Positions 31,396-44,240 of a DNA stretch of 64,000 nt are shown here, one piece after another; position 1 is the stretch's first letter, and each line of letters begins with the position of its first letter. The position numbers were made by a program, and so were the translations under genes. The stretch is from Selaginella tamariscina (lineage: Eukaryota > Streptophyta > Lycopodiopsida > Selaginellales > Selaginellaceae). The stretch is from the NCBI GenBank assembly GCA_003024785.1, contig PUQB01000059.1, positions 186,001 to 250,000 on the forward strand, written 5' to 3'. The notes below the pieces were generated by a model, which had not been told where the DNA came from, searched no databases, and saw only the letters and a program-made list of their open reading frames with translations.

Positions 31396-34300
31396 AAGCC
31401 CTAGCATTATGAGTTCAAACATCAAAAATTGAAACAACATAAATAGTAAAACTAAAATATATAAACATATAATATGCTTGCTTGAAGCATTTTTAATATT
31501 TAATGTATTAAAATATCTATTTAATATTAAGACTCATATAATCAAGTCACTGCCTCCGGCTTTTGCTCCATTATCATAGCGACTATCTATGGTGGGGTCT
31601 TTTCCATATGCTCATCCAATCACTTACTCAGTGGTGTACAAATCTAGATTCTTTCATCACTTTCTTGTGACATGCACACTCTGCTAAAAAAATTTCATTT
31701 TCTTCACCAAGACTACAACACACTTTCCTATTAAGATAAATAATATATTTATATGGTTGATTCATGAATATAAAAGTGTATTCATGAGACTTTTTGAATA
31801 TAAAAAATGCGCAACAAAAGTATTTATAGAACTACATGTAAATAATTTTATTGTGATTTTTTAGTTCTTTAAATTGTTTCATGAATATACTTTCGTATTT
31901 ATGAATCAAATCTTGTTTATTTTGATAAAAATATGTGTTGTAACAATGAAAAAAGAGATGACTAAACAAGTTGAAAGACTAAGAAATGTTGTCTTAATCA
32001 AGAAAGAGATGATTATACAAGCCGGAAGATTGAGAAGTTTTGTCTCAATCATAGAAGTTATTATTACTTACATTGTATACATATATTTTTAATTAACATG
32101 ATTTTTGATTTGCATCCCAAAGTGTGTTAACCATATAGCAGAAAATCTTATAACATTTTAATTACTACTTTTACATGAAGATAATTATTAAATGTAAAGT
32201 GCATATTAATAAATACATTCATCAAGATTGAAAATGAGGCTCTTTTTAAACTAAAGCATACATGTGCATTTTACATTATTCTTTAATATATTGTACTTCA
32301 ATATTGCTCATTGAGCTTGTTACTAATGTTGTTATACATTTATTGTAAGGTGGTTCATTAATAACAATTGAGCTGTTACTAATGTTATATATATATTTGT
32401 TGTAAGGTGGTTCATTAATAACAATATTTGTGTGTATTAACAAATACATATATAGATATAATTCAGAACATGACTTGCATAACATAAGAATAAACATGGA
32501 ATATAAATGGAATTAACTATAATCTTTTTATATATAAAGGCTCATCTAATCAAATACTAGTTTTGTCTTGTGTGATAAAAATTTTAGTTCTTAAGCCCAT
32601 GGGAATATTGGTTAGTGGTCAAGATTGGCTGTCACATTTAACAGTTATAAATCTTATTAAGAAACATTGTAGTGTTGAATATAGATAAGATCTTTTACAA
32701 ATTCTATACTATGAACAAAGAGGTTAAGAAAATTCTAAAGGTTCTTTATATTAGGAATCTACACTCAGATGACGTTGTGTAACATCAATCTACACTTAGA
32801 CGAAGTTATGTAACATTAATATATACATTAAGACGAAGTTATATAACATCAATCTACATTGAGACGAAGTTATGTAACATAAATGTACACTTAGTTAAAG
32901 TTGTTTAAACAAGAGAATAAGTGTTTAGTTTTGGCAGGGCTTTAAATAACACTTTTATCTTCCATAACATATATAACACTATGTTCAAGGATGTAAAAAT
33001 TGCAATACAGTTTAACTCTTCCAAATACGACACTTACACGTTACTTAAAGTTGCAGAGGCTTCTCGAATCCATTGGTGGAGATAATTGCCATTTAAAAAA
33101 AGATGAAGGACTATATGATCACTTAATATACTTGTTGCTCCCAATACTACACATATTAAATCCATGGCGAATGAGACATCCAACAGCCTACATTAATTCA
33201 TTAAAATACTTCTACTTGATGATTGTCATTCTTACTTCATAATATATCATAATATAATTACTTTAAAAGGTCAAGTCATTGGTGAACTTAAAGTCATTAC
33301 ATGTGATAAAAATTGTATTGTTTCAATTTACAACACAAGGAGAAAATATAATGAAGACCTTAATAAAACATAGTTTTGTAGTTAAAAAGAATTGACATTA
33401 AGAGATATTAAAAACACAAATTCATTAAAACTACAAAAATACATGAATTCTAGTGGTGAGAGTAATAAAGATGTAATATATTCTTTAAAATTTATGTTAT
33501 AAAAAAGATTCCTAACAATTAATTATGTCATCCTTTCTTTAAACATAGAATATTTTAAAGAACATATTATATTAAATATTATATAATTATTAATAAATGC
33601 TAATTAAATAAAATATTTTCTAATTATTACTAACCCAGTTTTGTTCGAGAGTGCTTTTAAGATAGAGGCACTTGTGACAAAAATGTTATTTGCTTGTTTG
33701 ATAAATAATGAACATTGAGAAAAAAACATATATGTGACATAACAAGATAACCTTATATGCCTAAAATGGGTAACTGCAATGTTTGAAGCACACCAAAACC
33801 CTACAACTTGCATGTTCAAATTCATATATGACACTTATGTTCAAAGTCTAAATGTAAACGACGCACGTGGCACGTGCCAAGCACAACACCCAAAACAATT
33901 TATTATTTCCAATTGTTAAATTTACTAGGGTTAGGGCTCATGGTAGTATTTTAGTTCCATGTTGAAATAAGGGACATGGTTCAATGCAATTGAGTGATAA
34001 TCATTATGAGTTCCAACTCTACTAAGGAAGATGACTTCAATGATAACAAAGAATAAAAGAAGAAAGATAAAAATTTAATTACAAGTAAGTGTCACATTTT
34101 TTTATTTTGTTTATTGCCACATTTTCTAATTTTGTTTATTAAGCCACTAAACATGATGAAACTTCTCAACCATTTGAGTTGTGATCAAAACTTCATGTAG
34201 AAAAGGAATCTTAATCTACATATGTGAGGAATTCACAACAAGGAGCAAACAACATTTTTCAAATTTGGCATGAGAAGGTAAATGTAAAAAACTTAAGAAA

Positions 34301-36330
34301 TGGGAAGTAAGTTTTATAATTAAAGTTTGACAATGAACATTCATAGTTTAGAGTTCTCATTTCACAATTTAAATTTGACTTTGAACTATTGAATGCAAAA
34401 GCATATTAGAAAACTCATCAAGGAATTTTATGAACATATTTTTAAAAAGCTACGTTGAGACAACGACACTTGAAAATAAACTTGTGTCTACTCATAAGAA
34501 AATGAGGCATACCATAAAGGTTACTCAAGAGTTGGAGAAATGGGGAAACTTTTAGGGAAAAATGATGGAGCTTGCTAGCCAAAAGCAAGAGGAATGTTGA
34601 TAGTGCATAGAGGTTTGAGAAAGGGAGGTAAAATTTCATTGTAAATCAATGAGATTGTTATTATATTTTATTTTTGCAAGAAAAAAAATAAAATAAAAGA
34701 GAAAAGAAGAAGCAAGGTCAAAGAAGAATGAAGTGCAAAACACAATGTAAAACATTAAAGAACTAAGGAGGCTAAGGACCAACATGAAGATGAAGTAAAG
34801 TTGTTGCATACTTGCTTTAACATTTAAAATTATTTGTCATGTTATTAATAAATGCTATTAATAATGAACAATCAAACGAAGACAAACAACAACTTAAGGC
34901 TTCCTTATTAGTTGAAGACACGCAACAACTTGGACCACCCATAATTAATGAAAGGAAGAACATAAAGTAAATTTTCAAGTTCTTTATTAACCCTTATAGT
35001 GTACTCGATTCAACATCTCATTTTTTGTGTCAAGTCATGAACATTGTCAAAGTTAACAACCAATAATTAAGTAATTTGACATTTTTCATAGTCTCATAAT
35101 TATAAATAAAATATTAAATAATGTTTAATAAATACTATTCATGTCTTAAAAAGATTAATTCATAAAGAATATACTAAAAAATATAGTAATTAATATAAAT
35201 TGAGAGCCTTTGCTTTCAGTGTGTTAATTGAAAAATGATTTCCTAATCTAAATCTAATCTAAAATATTAATTAAATAACATAATTATAAATTTATAGCAA
35301 AATATTATAACTAAACTCTTAATTAAACTCTAAGTACAACACTAAACAGACTAATAATATATCATTTTCTAATTAAAACTCTAGCTAAACTTCAATTAAA
35401 CATGCCTAGGAAATAAATTATTAAACTTTCAATGTTAAACATTCAACTTTATTTTAAAGTTAACCCTAACCGCCTCCTTTACTTTTGATTTATATTCATA
35501 AATTTAATATAAAGATTCTTTTTCATGTCCAAATCACACTTTCAATGTTAATAATGTTTTGGTCCTTATGTGGGTTTTCATGCCATTTCTTTATTTACCA
35601 CTTTGGAATATTGATCACTAATGCTAATGTATGAGGTTTGTACCATTGGACTCACACTTGTTGGTTCTTTGGAACTATGATGGATCGACCAAGCCATGCT
35701 TAACATACTTAATGGGCTTCAAAATCTTCTAGATCATGCACAAGCTTGGTCAAGATCTTTCGATGGTGAGAAGTATTGTTTGGGCTTATATGCTCTAAGG
35801 CTACATAATAAGTATCTTGTTGTTATGTCATTGTGTCTTCTTAGAATTGTTCCATACTAACTCTTTAAATTCCATTTTATGTGATGGCCAAAATTGATTA
35901 TATAATTTATTATGAATTTTGGCAAGGTTCTCTAGGATGTCAATCACTCGTTACTAATATTATAAAACTGGCAAGCATCTTCTTGAATATTTACTTATAG
36001 CCCTTGGATCATTGGGCAAATCACTACTCAAAATGCCCATATACTTTTTGATGCACTATTTTAGAACTGTCTTTGATCGTTCTGATTGATACTAATTTTG
36101 GATTTCCTTAAGGTAGAAGAGGGTTCCCATCGTTTCTCATTTAAACATCTCAAGCCTTTTGGATGGTAATCAAATTGGATTTGTTGGCTTCATCTTGTAC
36201 TACATGATTAGGATATTATTTACATGCTAAAGTAAAATTCGAATGGTTTGCTATACCCACCAACTCTTGTCCCTTGTCATATTGTAGGTAGCTCTTGAAA
36301 TTCAATACCTATATCATAAACAACTTATTG
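31396..36330. other. Long AT-rich intergenic stretch with minisatellites
   Basis: No supported gene in almost 5 kb. Local features: a duplicated 72 bp segment at 31950-32060 (AAAGAGATGA.TA.ACAAG), a duplicated roughly 70 bp segment at 32325-32425 (TTGTAAGGTGGTTCATTAAT), and the 37 bp minisatellite at 32755-32905. Two overlapping G-boxes occur in GCACGTGGCACGTGCC at 33864-33879. 35470-36330 has the composition of decayed coding sequence and may be the C-terminal part of the DUF7869 remnant that follows. Confidence 0.5.
32755..32905. repeat. Minisatellite, about 37 bp x 4
   Basis: Units of the form ACATCAATCTACACTTAGAC followed by GAAGTTATGTA recur with small changes. No coding role is seen. 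Confidence 0.8.
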
Positions 36331-36339
36331 AAGGGTGCG

Positions 36340-37260
36340 TCAATAATCCTAGTGTGTGTGTCCCACCATGAGAAAACCTAGTCTTGAACACATCTTTGGC
36401 AACTAGTAAACTAAAGTAAACAAACATGAACTAATTTTTGTTCTCACTTATGTAATTGTCCATTACATAAATAATTTTTTTTGCTAATAATGTGAATGAT
36501 GAGGATGGAGTGTCTGAAGTAGAAGCTTTTGACAATGAAGGTGAAGTGAAAGCTTCTGGCGATGGAGTTGAAGTGGAAGCTTCTGGCGATGGAGTTGAAG
36601 TAGAAGCTTCTGGCGATGGAGTGAAGTGGAAGCTTGATGGTGATGAAGTGGAAGCTTTTAATGGTAAAGGAATAGAAGATGTTAGTGTTGTACTTTGGTT
36701 TGCCTTGTCCATTTCTTCATAAACTTTAAGTGGTCTCAGGTCCATCATAACTAAATGTAAGGGTTGTTTACACTCATTATGTCCTTCAGTTCTCTAGTGT
36801 ATCATTTCTTATGATTTCAAGGCTCACAAAACACTTGGTAAATACCTGATTGTGAAGTTTGAGTCACTTGGCCATTGTGGTAATAAGAAAATTGCCATAC
36901 ATACATCTCCATGGCCATGTGTCAATATCCTAAATAATGTGATAGGTATTTACATTTCTCAATGTCAACTCTTTGGTGTCTACTCCAACCTTAGAATGCA
37001 AATCTTCTGCTAATCCATTTTATCAATAATAACATAAAGGTACTTGGATGAGTCTTGTGATAAAGTTGACGATTTGCATAGTGCACACTTCGATAACTCT
37101 TTTTCTTATTAATGTGGATACGCATTTGCTAACAATATGCTCCAAGCTCAACCATATTTTGGCAGGTCAGATCTTCGCTTTGACGGAGATGCACTTGTTG
37201 CATTTCAAGAAGTTGTTATGCTTTGCAATAGTGACATTCTTAAATTACACAGCTTGTTGA
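36340..37260 (-). pseudogene. DUF7869-type protein pseudogene, copy 2
   Basis: Minus-strand landmarks in the same order as the 18-20 kb copy: a YGNFLI...WPK-like segment near 36880-36900 (compare YGHFSLPHWSNDSNFTI), MDNYISENKN at 36433-36462 (compare MDNCADENKNR), and FLMVGHTH at about 36345-36370 followed by stops in place of EDIDAFF. Between the first two lies an expanded Ser/Pro/Thr segment made of PSPEASTST repeats. Strongly decayed. Confidence 0.55.
36520..36650 (-). repeat. Coding minisatellite inside DUF7869 copy 2
   Basis: About four 27-30 bp units (GAAGTGGAAGCTTCTGGCGA on the plus strand) give PSPEASTST repeats on the minus strand. No equivalent is seen in copy 1. Confidence 0.75.
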
Positions 37261-38640
37261 AGGTGGACAAGTTAATTGATTGAACACTCATTAGCTTTAA
37301 GATTCTGTTGGTTTCCTCACAAATTATTTGTATGTTGATGGGATCACCTTTTGAATTTTAGTGTACAACTCAATAGAAAACCTCATTTAATCCAAATGTG
37401 AACATAAAATTGTTAATTCCTAACCATCAAATCCTTGACCAATGGGAGGCTTCAGAGGATTCAAAACATTATTTTCATAAGGATGTTCACAACTAAGTGT
37501 AGTCTGAAATAGTGAACATGGAGCACTTAGTGACACTCATGGAAAGGGTGTAGGCCAATAACTAGATGGCGTGTGGAACTTGACAAGGGGCCCATGGATG
37601 AACCGGCTCAAGAAAACTCTTAAATAAAATCTAAGGTCTCCAAAAAAATATTTTTGATAGTCGATGTCTTCTTTGACCTTAATGGCTTGTTGGTCTATTG
37701 TGAAAAATGGGGATCGGAATGTAAAGACACATGCCATGGAATCTTCATGTTGACCTCAAGTAGACGGCGCATAAAGGGATAGATAAGCTCTTCAAAACTC
37801 TCATGTTGAAAGGATCTCGTGTGGGTATTTGGACTTTATCTCAATTGCATAATGCAGAGGAAATGGTTTAACAATTAAGCAATGTTACCCTTCTTTAACT
37901 CAATCCTTTACCATAGTGAGAACAAAGTCTGAAAGTCTTCTCATTTCACACCCAAAATGAAAGTCCCATATAAAGAATCACTAGTTGATCCTTGTGGATG
38001 ATAATCCCGTTAAAAATGCTCTTAATTCAAAAATTATTAAATTGCACTCAATCTCATACAACCCTTTCAAATATGAATAATATGGGATAGACAACAGAGT
38101 GATTGATTAGTTGTTGACTTACTTGATGCAAATGAAAAATGGGCTTTTTCAATTATATAACCTAATCATTCGAGATCCCATTCATAAAATGTGGCTAAAG
38201 TTGTTCAACCCACACCATTAAAACTCTAAATGGCAAAGATATAAACTTAGGAACAAATTCAAAGAACATAACACGCTAATAAACTACTCATGTGAATGAT
38301 CCTTATTATCGAATGTAGGACATTTTTAAAGGATACCAAGGTAATGATGTGTGACTCCTTTTTTTTCCCCCTTTTTGTGTTTGTGTGTGTGTGTGAGAGA
38401 GAGAGTGCACAAGTTGTCCTGTGTATAAATAGGCATGCATACATATTATATGGCTATTTTTGTACTGACCGTTGTGTGTGTGGTGTTTTCGTTTCAAGCC
38501 TATAAGAGGGCTTGTGTTGCATGTTGTCATATGATATGTATGGGGTTTTACATTATTAACGAATTCTACAGAGGGACGTATATATATTGATATTGTATGT
38601 TTTCTTACGATACATATTATAATGGGTATAGTATTTTTTA
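37261..38640. other. Intergenic DNA, possible decayed coding sequence
   Basis: 37270-38250 has balanced composition on the minus strand, as if it held more 5' sequence of the DUF7869 copy, but no motif is recognised. A TTTGTGTTTGTGTGTGTGAGAG-type run lies at 38376-38404. Confidence 0.4.
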
Positions 38641-38654
38641 CTTATAGATTACAA

Positions 38655-40820
38655 GGTTTGTCTATGCAAAGGGTCTGGAGACCCGGAATAAGATGTGTGG
38701 TAGATTGTCTGGATTCTGATGAAAAGAGTAAGATGATTTTTTCTTTTAAAATTCATTATATTGAGAAATAAGAGTAAATAATGTTTTCGTAATTATATAT
38801 TCATATATGTTGGTTGAATGTGGGTGCATATGTACGAAAGTAGGCGATTACGCAGAATATTTAGAGGAGTTAGTATATTGGGGCTGCCAAGTGATTGAAG
38901 TTCTCGGCAGGAACAACATCAAAGGTAATATTCTTTAGTTTCTTTAATATATTTTATTATCTACTATGATATATGAAATATAAGTATCTCGGAGGAATGT
39001 TATGTATATATTCAATTACAGATTTTAAGTCTGTTAACACATAAAGTTTACCATACATTAGTTAAATGCCTTAAGCAAGTTGAATTTAAAAATATAACTC
39101 AGTTCATGTAATCATTTTAACGCAGTTTAACCCGGTGTACTAAACTCTTTTCTTTTTTAAGCATTTGTTCCTCATATCTAGCAAAATCTTTCATATAGTT
39201 GCAGGCTATAGAGTGTGTGTGCGCGTGTGTGTGAGAGAGAGAATTAAACATGATTAATGTGTAGGTTAAGTTCCCAAGATGCAAATATTGCTGCCTCCAC
39301 AACAAGGGAGGAAATCTTTGGGACAAAAAGCTTCAAACCTTGAATAAAGAAAGATCAGATCTTATTAAAAGATTACAAGCTCCACAGAGTGTATCGAAAG
39401 ACCGTGAAGTTTGGGATGCACTATTGACGCCTTTAAGAAAAGAAGATATGTGTACAACCCTAGACACTGCATCCTTGAGCAAGATCTTGTCTGAACCCTT
39501 AAATTGCAAGATTCCCGCACTCAGGGACCCAAAACTGGTAGAAGAGTATCCCGAAATCTTTGAAGAAAGCACAGACGAGTGTGCCTGGCAAGCATACACT
39601 CTGTACAGTGGATTTTGCAGGAGTCATACATGGGCTGGTTCTGGAGAGGTTATATCGAGTTCGTTTTATAATTTATGTTGGGGAGCTGGTAGCTGTTTTG
39701 AAAGACACATATGGATTACCAGTGAGCCTGGTTGGCAATAAGGAGAAGATCCCTCAATTTCAATAAGTACTGATAAGAGCAGACGTGATATTGAAGTTTG
39801 TGACAATTCTGTTCCCTTGTTAATAGGTGAACACAAAGACCAAAGCTTGAAAGAGGCTCTAAAGGATGTAGGTAATAACACCTAGGTTCTCACCATGCGT
39901 CTACGGTGATTTAGAGTATATATTTGCGTATGCAGCAGATGGGAATACGGTTCATTTGTTAGTCCTTCCCTTATCCGGAGCTGATGCAATCGTGATTAAA
40001 AGGAGGCTAAACATGGACGACAAGAAGGATCGGCAGGATTTTGTGATTGCAATGACCAACATTTTGCGTTGGATACGAACTATCCACAATGAGGAAATTC
40101 TTTGTAAAACGGCCTTTGTTTCAAGAAAGATCACTATCGGGACAGTCCTTGGAAGCTCTTAGATCCAGATAGTTCAGGGAAAGTAATCATCAACATCGGC
40201 ATTAACCACGTGAGAAAAGAATTTCAAATTCCACCTTGGGCCTATGAAGATTTTAAGAGTCTCTACTGTCATTTGCACAAGGGCGTAAGAAATGCTGTGT
40301 GTGCCGATGTTTATGTGGATGGTAAGGAATTGTTTGAGCCCATCGTAAAAAGCCACGGAGGACAAGGAATGCTCATTCCTCTCATCAATGGCTCAAAGTT
40401 GAGTTGCATTTGCTACCAGTCGGTTCACAAGTTGATATACATTTGGAGACCAATCTCGTTGTTCAAATGGTGAGGGACGTACTTGGCTGTCTTAAGCAAC
40501 TCCATGGGCTTGGTTTCTGCCATTATGACATCAGGATTCCAAACGTCATTCAGTTTAAGAAAAGTTTCCTTTTATGTGACTTTGAGATGGCCGGAAGGAC
40601 GCATTGTTCAGTACCAAAATGCTTCTATTCACAGTCCTGGAAACCGGGTTGCAAGCTTACATATGACCCCTCCAACGATCTTTATATGGTGGGGAAGAAT
40701 CTGATTCTTGGGTGCAAAAATTCTCCAGACTTTTTAACAAAACTAGCTGGAGTCCTCATGTCCGGTAAAGTGGCTTCTGCAGAAGAAGCACTCCAAGAAT
40801 TGGATCATTACATGTCATAA
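38655..40820 (+). pseudogene. Crinkler-like (CRN) kinase-domain gene, broken
   Basis: Pieces in order: MQRVWRPGIRCVVDCLDSDE (38665-38726), SDYAEYLEELVYWGCQVIEV (about 38846-38906, flanked by plausible GT..AG splice sites), ERSDLIKRL...LRKEDMC and DPKLVEEYPEIFEESTDECA (39350-39588), GEHKDQSLKEALKDVG (about 39826-39872), GDLEYIFAYAADGNTVHLLV (39900-39970), LRWIRTIHNEEI (40067-40103), EFQIPPWAYEDF (40220-40257), and a kinase core GLGFCHYDIRIPNVI (catalytic H.D....N, 40508-40552) with LLCDFEMAG (DFG position reads DFE, 40573-40599). The stop is at 40818-40820. The arrangement resembles the kinase-like C-terminal half of Crinkler proteins, known from oomycete effectors and relatives in plants. Frame shifts near 40150 and 40395 break it. 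An ordinary decayed protein kinase is the alternative. Confidence 0.55.
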
Positions 40821-40859
40821 GACAAAAACAAATAAAAACCTTCCCTTGTGGGGGGAGAG

Positions 40860-41652
40860 TGAGTGATGTAAAAGTGTACATAGCATGTGTGATACTTATG
40901 TGTTTAGTATACGAGTGATACTTACAAAGAACAAAAGGTCAACTTTGCCCAGAAACCATACGTCTTCTACATCCAAAGGTAAGTGTTCCACAACTAACAT
41001 CCTCTGAAACAGAACCGTTCCAATCATATTACATCAAGTGAACTTACAAGAACCAGGAAATCTGTATGGAAAAGCCACCATTCAAAGCAGCAAAGTATGT
41101 ACTCCACGCTGCTGCTCATACACATGCCTCTCAAACAGTAAACCATTGCAAATATATCGTATAGCATAATGCAATAGCCACGTGTGTATGTGTGTTTGTG
41201 TTGCTAAAGTTACGCACCCACGGACACACCACACACACACAATATATATGCCTGTGTATGCCTGCCTTTGTATACGTAAACGATGAAGAGCTCAAAATCC
41301 GTGCGTAGTCCCCATTTCAACATTAAGAATAGCTGCTAGCAAAAGAAAATACTCATTGCAAATATATATCAAATAACATAATGCACAACATATATCCCCT
41401 CCCTCGCTCTCTCATTTAACTCATTTAACTCTTTATCCTATTCAATCTTCACTTGCTCCCCGTTTATGCATCAACGAATAATTTGCAATTTCAGTATATT
41501 GAACTCCACCGAATGTATTCAATGTGGTTCCAAATTTAATTCATTTACATTCACATTGTTAAGTTTCAAAGAGGCTGGCCTTTTGATGAGGTTCAAAGTT
41601 TTAATGAGTTAGCCCTTGAACAATAACTGGTTGACTGCCACGAACCTAGTCA
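40860..41652. other. Non-coding part of the left arm
   Basis: Downstream flank of the kinase pseudogene, with CA/TG-rich patches at 41186-41245 and no gene. It is repeated almost exactly at 63050-63890. Confidence 0.6.
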
Positions 41653-42042
41653 ATGTTAGTGTTAGCCGAGAGAAAGTCAACATCTAGAGCCACCTGTCAG
41701 CTGTCGTCACTATCTATCGTTATTGGTTTGCTACAAACTGGAGAAGGTTTACATGGCCAGCCAAGCAGGTTTGTGTATTTAGAGAAGGGTCTATTATTCT
41801 GTGGTTGTTCTTTGTTGGGACGGGGAAGCATGCATAAACGAGAGATTGTGCGTGAATTTGGGGGACAAGCCAGATTTATGTCCTCTGGAGTATATCCAGG
41901 GTTACCTATAGCATCTGAAAAGAAATTTCATTTGCCCATGCAAGGGGTGCCATCTACCAACAAAATTTTCCAAGTTTTAAAATATTCATCAGCTTATGAA
42001 ACTTACCCAAGGAACGTCCAAGCCAATTACCTTTCTTCATAG
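41653..42042 (+). CDS. Hypothetical ORF conserved in both arms
   Basis: A 129-codon frame whose central part (REIVREFGGQARFMSSGVYP, GLPIASEKKFHLPMQGVPST) is also open in the right arm (62764-62970, minus strand). No family is recognised. Because the two arms are nearly identical here, shared openness is weak evidence for selection. The right copy differs by indels that shift the frame on both sides of this core. It may be part of a retroelement or plain non-coding DNA. Confidence 0.25.
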   Translation: MLVLAERKSTSRATCQLSSLSIVIGLLQTGEGLHGQPSRFVYLEKGLLFCGCSLLGRGSMHKREIVREFGGQARFMSSGVYPGLPIASEKKFHLPMQGVPSTNKIFQVLKYSSAYETYPRNVQANYLSS

Positions 42043-42339
42043 TAGAGGACAAGGTTTCCTTCTTTAATGTTTTCTTTCTTAAAAAGCCAGCCTTTTTCCC
42101 TTTTTTGAATTGTGCATAAGGCATGCATTTTAATTCATTCAACCTTTTTTAACTCTATTAAATGGTTTGCCCTTCTCTCTCACATTTATATCCTTCCAAG
42201 CCTTTCTCCTTTTTTGAATTGTGCACTAGGCATGCATTTTTAATTTATCAACCTTTTTTAACTCTATTAAATGGGTTACCTTTCTCTCCATATTATATTA
42301 AACAAGAATTTTTAAAGATGGCATAATATATTTGATAAA

Positions 42340-42965
42340 AGTTATAGCCAACTAGGTCATATGCAAGTTTAAAAAGTGTCATACTTAGGAATACTTTATA
42401 GGCTATCTTATATGCTAAAGAGCTTTTTATCTCAATCTTTTTTTGTTTTTATGGACTACCTTCCTTAAAACATTCTTAAGAACTTTATTTATATATTTCG
42501 TCGATCCATTGTCACGAAGGTAATATAGTTTGGACTCCATATGTTTATTACAAATTCCTTTATAAGGATATCTATTGTTTCATTAATAAAATGCTTTACT
42601 TTATCACTCATAATTTCCTTAGGAATTCCTAATGCACTATATATAATTAAATATATAACATGTGCAATATTAATATGCATCAACCTTCTTCATAGGCTCT
42701 ACTTCTACCCATTTTGTTATATAATCTGTTAATACTAATATATATTTGATTCATTTTTGAACTTGCAAGATTACTATGTCCTAAAAAATTCATTTCTCAT
42801 TTCTTAAAAGTTCTAATAAGATAATTAGGTTATAAGGTTGTGTATGTTTCTTTAAGGCAATTATGCATGTTGGCATTTATCACATGCCCTACAATTGTCA
42901 TTTACATCTTGCCATATGTAGAGGCATCATAACCTTGCCTAAAGGATTTTCTTTACTATTATATC
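42340..42965 (-). pseudogene. Ty3/gypsy integrase remnant in left arm
   Basis: The minus strand gives GIPKEIMSDKVKHFINE (core domain around the second catalytic Asp), preceded by a TDYITKWVEVEP-like segment and, near 42870-42930, a C..C zinc-finger remnant (CRACDKCQ). Frames are broken repeatedly. The mirror copy is on the plus strand at about 61785-62290. Confidence 0.75.
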
Positions 42966-43040
42966 CTCTACAAAATGGTCTCATGCTAAGCCCAAATGAG
43001 CCTTGTTAAGGACATCCAAGATCTATAAAGGGTCTACACT

Positions 43041-43486
43041 TGTTAAACAGGAAATTAAGAAACCTTAACCTTTTCCTATTTAATTGTTTTCCTTTCTCTC
43101 AACCTTTAAAAAAGGCTACACACTTTCTTTACATCAACTCTCCACATATACATATACTAAAACACCTTCTGTCAATGCCACAATGACTGGTCTCTGAAGT
43201 CAAGGACAAGAACGGATTTTAGCTATTACCTTGTTAGATTCATTCATTAAGAGTATACATATCACACACAACAAAATCTTATAATATGCACCTTCATTTT
43301 TAACATGAGTACAAGAGAACAAAGTGTGGAGACTCTCTCCTCTTGTTGGGACTTCTTGTGGAAACCCCCTCTCCCTTGACCTAACTACCCCTTAACTACC
43401 CTTCCTCACACATCATCCTTTTCCTTTTCCTTATTCACCTTTTCCTCTCGGTAAGAATTCTATGCTCTTAATATTTATCTTTAACA
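43041..43486 (-). repeat. 3' LTR of the minus-strand element
   Basis: 446 bp; begins TGTTAAACAGG and ends ATCTTTAACA on the plus strand. Shorter than its partner by a deletion in the part after CCTCTCGGTA. Confidence 0.85.
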
Positions 43487-43599
43487 CTGCCTCCTTATTT
43501 GTTGTTGTGTCCTCATGGCAACTATCCTACTCCTTCCTTTGGATAGTACTATGGATTCTCTTCTTTATACTTCCAAAAGTTGTTCTTCCTTTCCTAAGT

Positions 43600-44240
43600 T
43601 ACTACTCCTCCTCGACAGGATCCACCTCCTATCAGTTCCTTAGCACATTCTTAGGCTCTCCTCAGTTCGCAGTTTTCGAAGGTTCCTCCTCGACAGGATC
43701 CACCTCCTGTCAGTTTGGTCAACACATTCTCAGGCTCTCCTCAGTTCACGATTTCCTGTATAGGGTTATTTCAATCTTGTATTAGTGTTGAAGACTCCTC
43801 CTCGACAAGATCCACCTCCTGTCAGTTCCTCAGCACATTCTTAGGCTCTCCTCAGTTTGCGATTTTCGAAGGTTCCTCCTCGACAGGATCCACCTCTTAT
43901 CAGTTTGTTAACACATTCTCAAGCTCTCTCTCAGTTCGTGGTTTCCTGTACATGGTTCTTCCAATCCTATATCAGTGTCGAGGTTCCTCCTCAATAGGAT
44001 CCACCTCCTGTCAGTTCGTCAGCACATTCTCAAGCTCTCCTCAGTTCACGGTTTCCTGTACAGGGTTTCTTCCAATCCTGTATTAGTGCTGAAGATTCCT
44101 CCTCGACAAGATTCACCTTATGTCATTCCTCAGCACATCCGCAGGTTCTCTTCACTCCTGATTCACTCATGTTAATTCCTCAGCACATCCGCAAGCTCTT
44201 TTCACTCATGATTCACCTCTGTTAGTTCATCAGCACTACA
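43600..44240. repeat. Tandem repeat in the element interior (75/109 bp units)
   Basis: Six to seven units start TCCTCCTCGACA(G/A)GATCC at about 43608, 43685, 43795, 43873, 43983 and 44094. They continue with CACCTCCTGTCAGTT and AGCACATTCT.AGGCTCTCCT. Spacing alternates between about 77 and 110 bp. Confidence 0.9.

Larger units (their letters stand above)
40743..43040. repeat. Large inverted repeat, left arm, part 1
   Basis: Reverse complement of about 61699-64000. Outer part (to about 42300) looks about 98 percent identical, mostly differing by one-base indels; the inner end is more diverged. It starts inside the kinase pseudogene, whose last 26 codons are therefore also present at the window end. 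The arm is interrupted at 43041 by a retrotransposon that the right arm lacks. Confidence 0.95.

Noticed and set aside
31874-32092. 72-codon frame with repeated Glu-Met motif
   Set aside because: It is a local 72 bp duplication in AT-rich DNA with no other coding support.
33864-33879. Double G-box as a promoter
   Set aside because: No gene nearby to regulate; one 16 bp match is expected now and then by chance.
43600-44240. CRISPR-like regular repeats
   Set aside because: Units are 75-110 bp with no unique spacers, within a eukaryotic retrotransposon.
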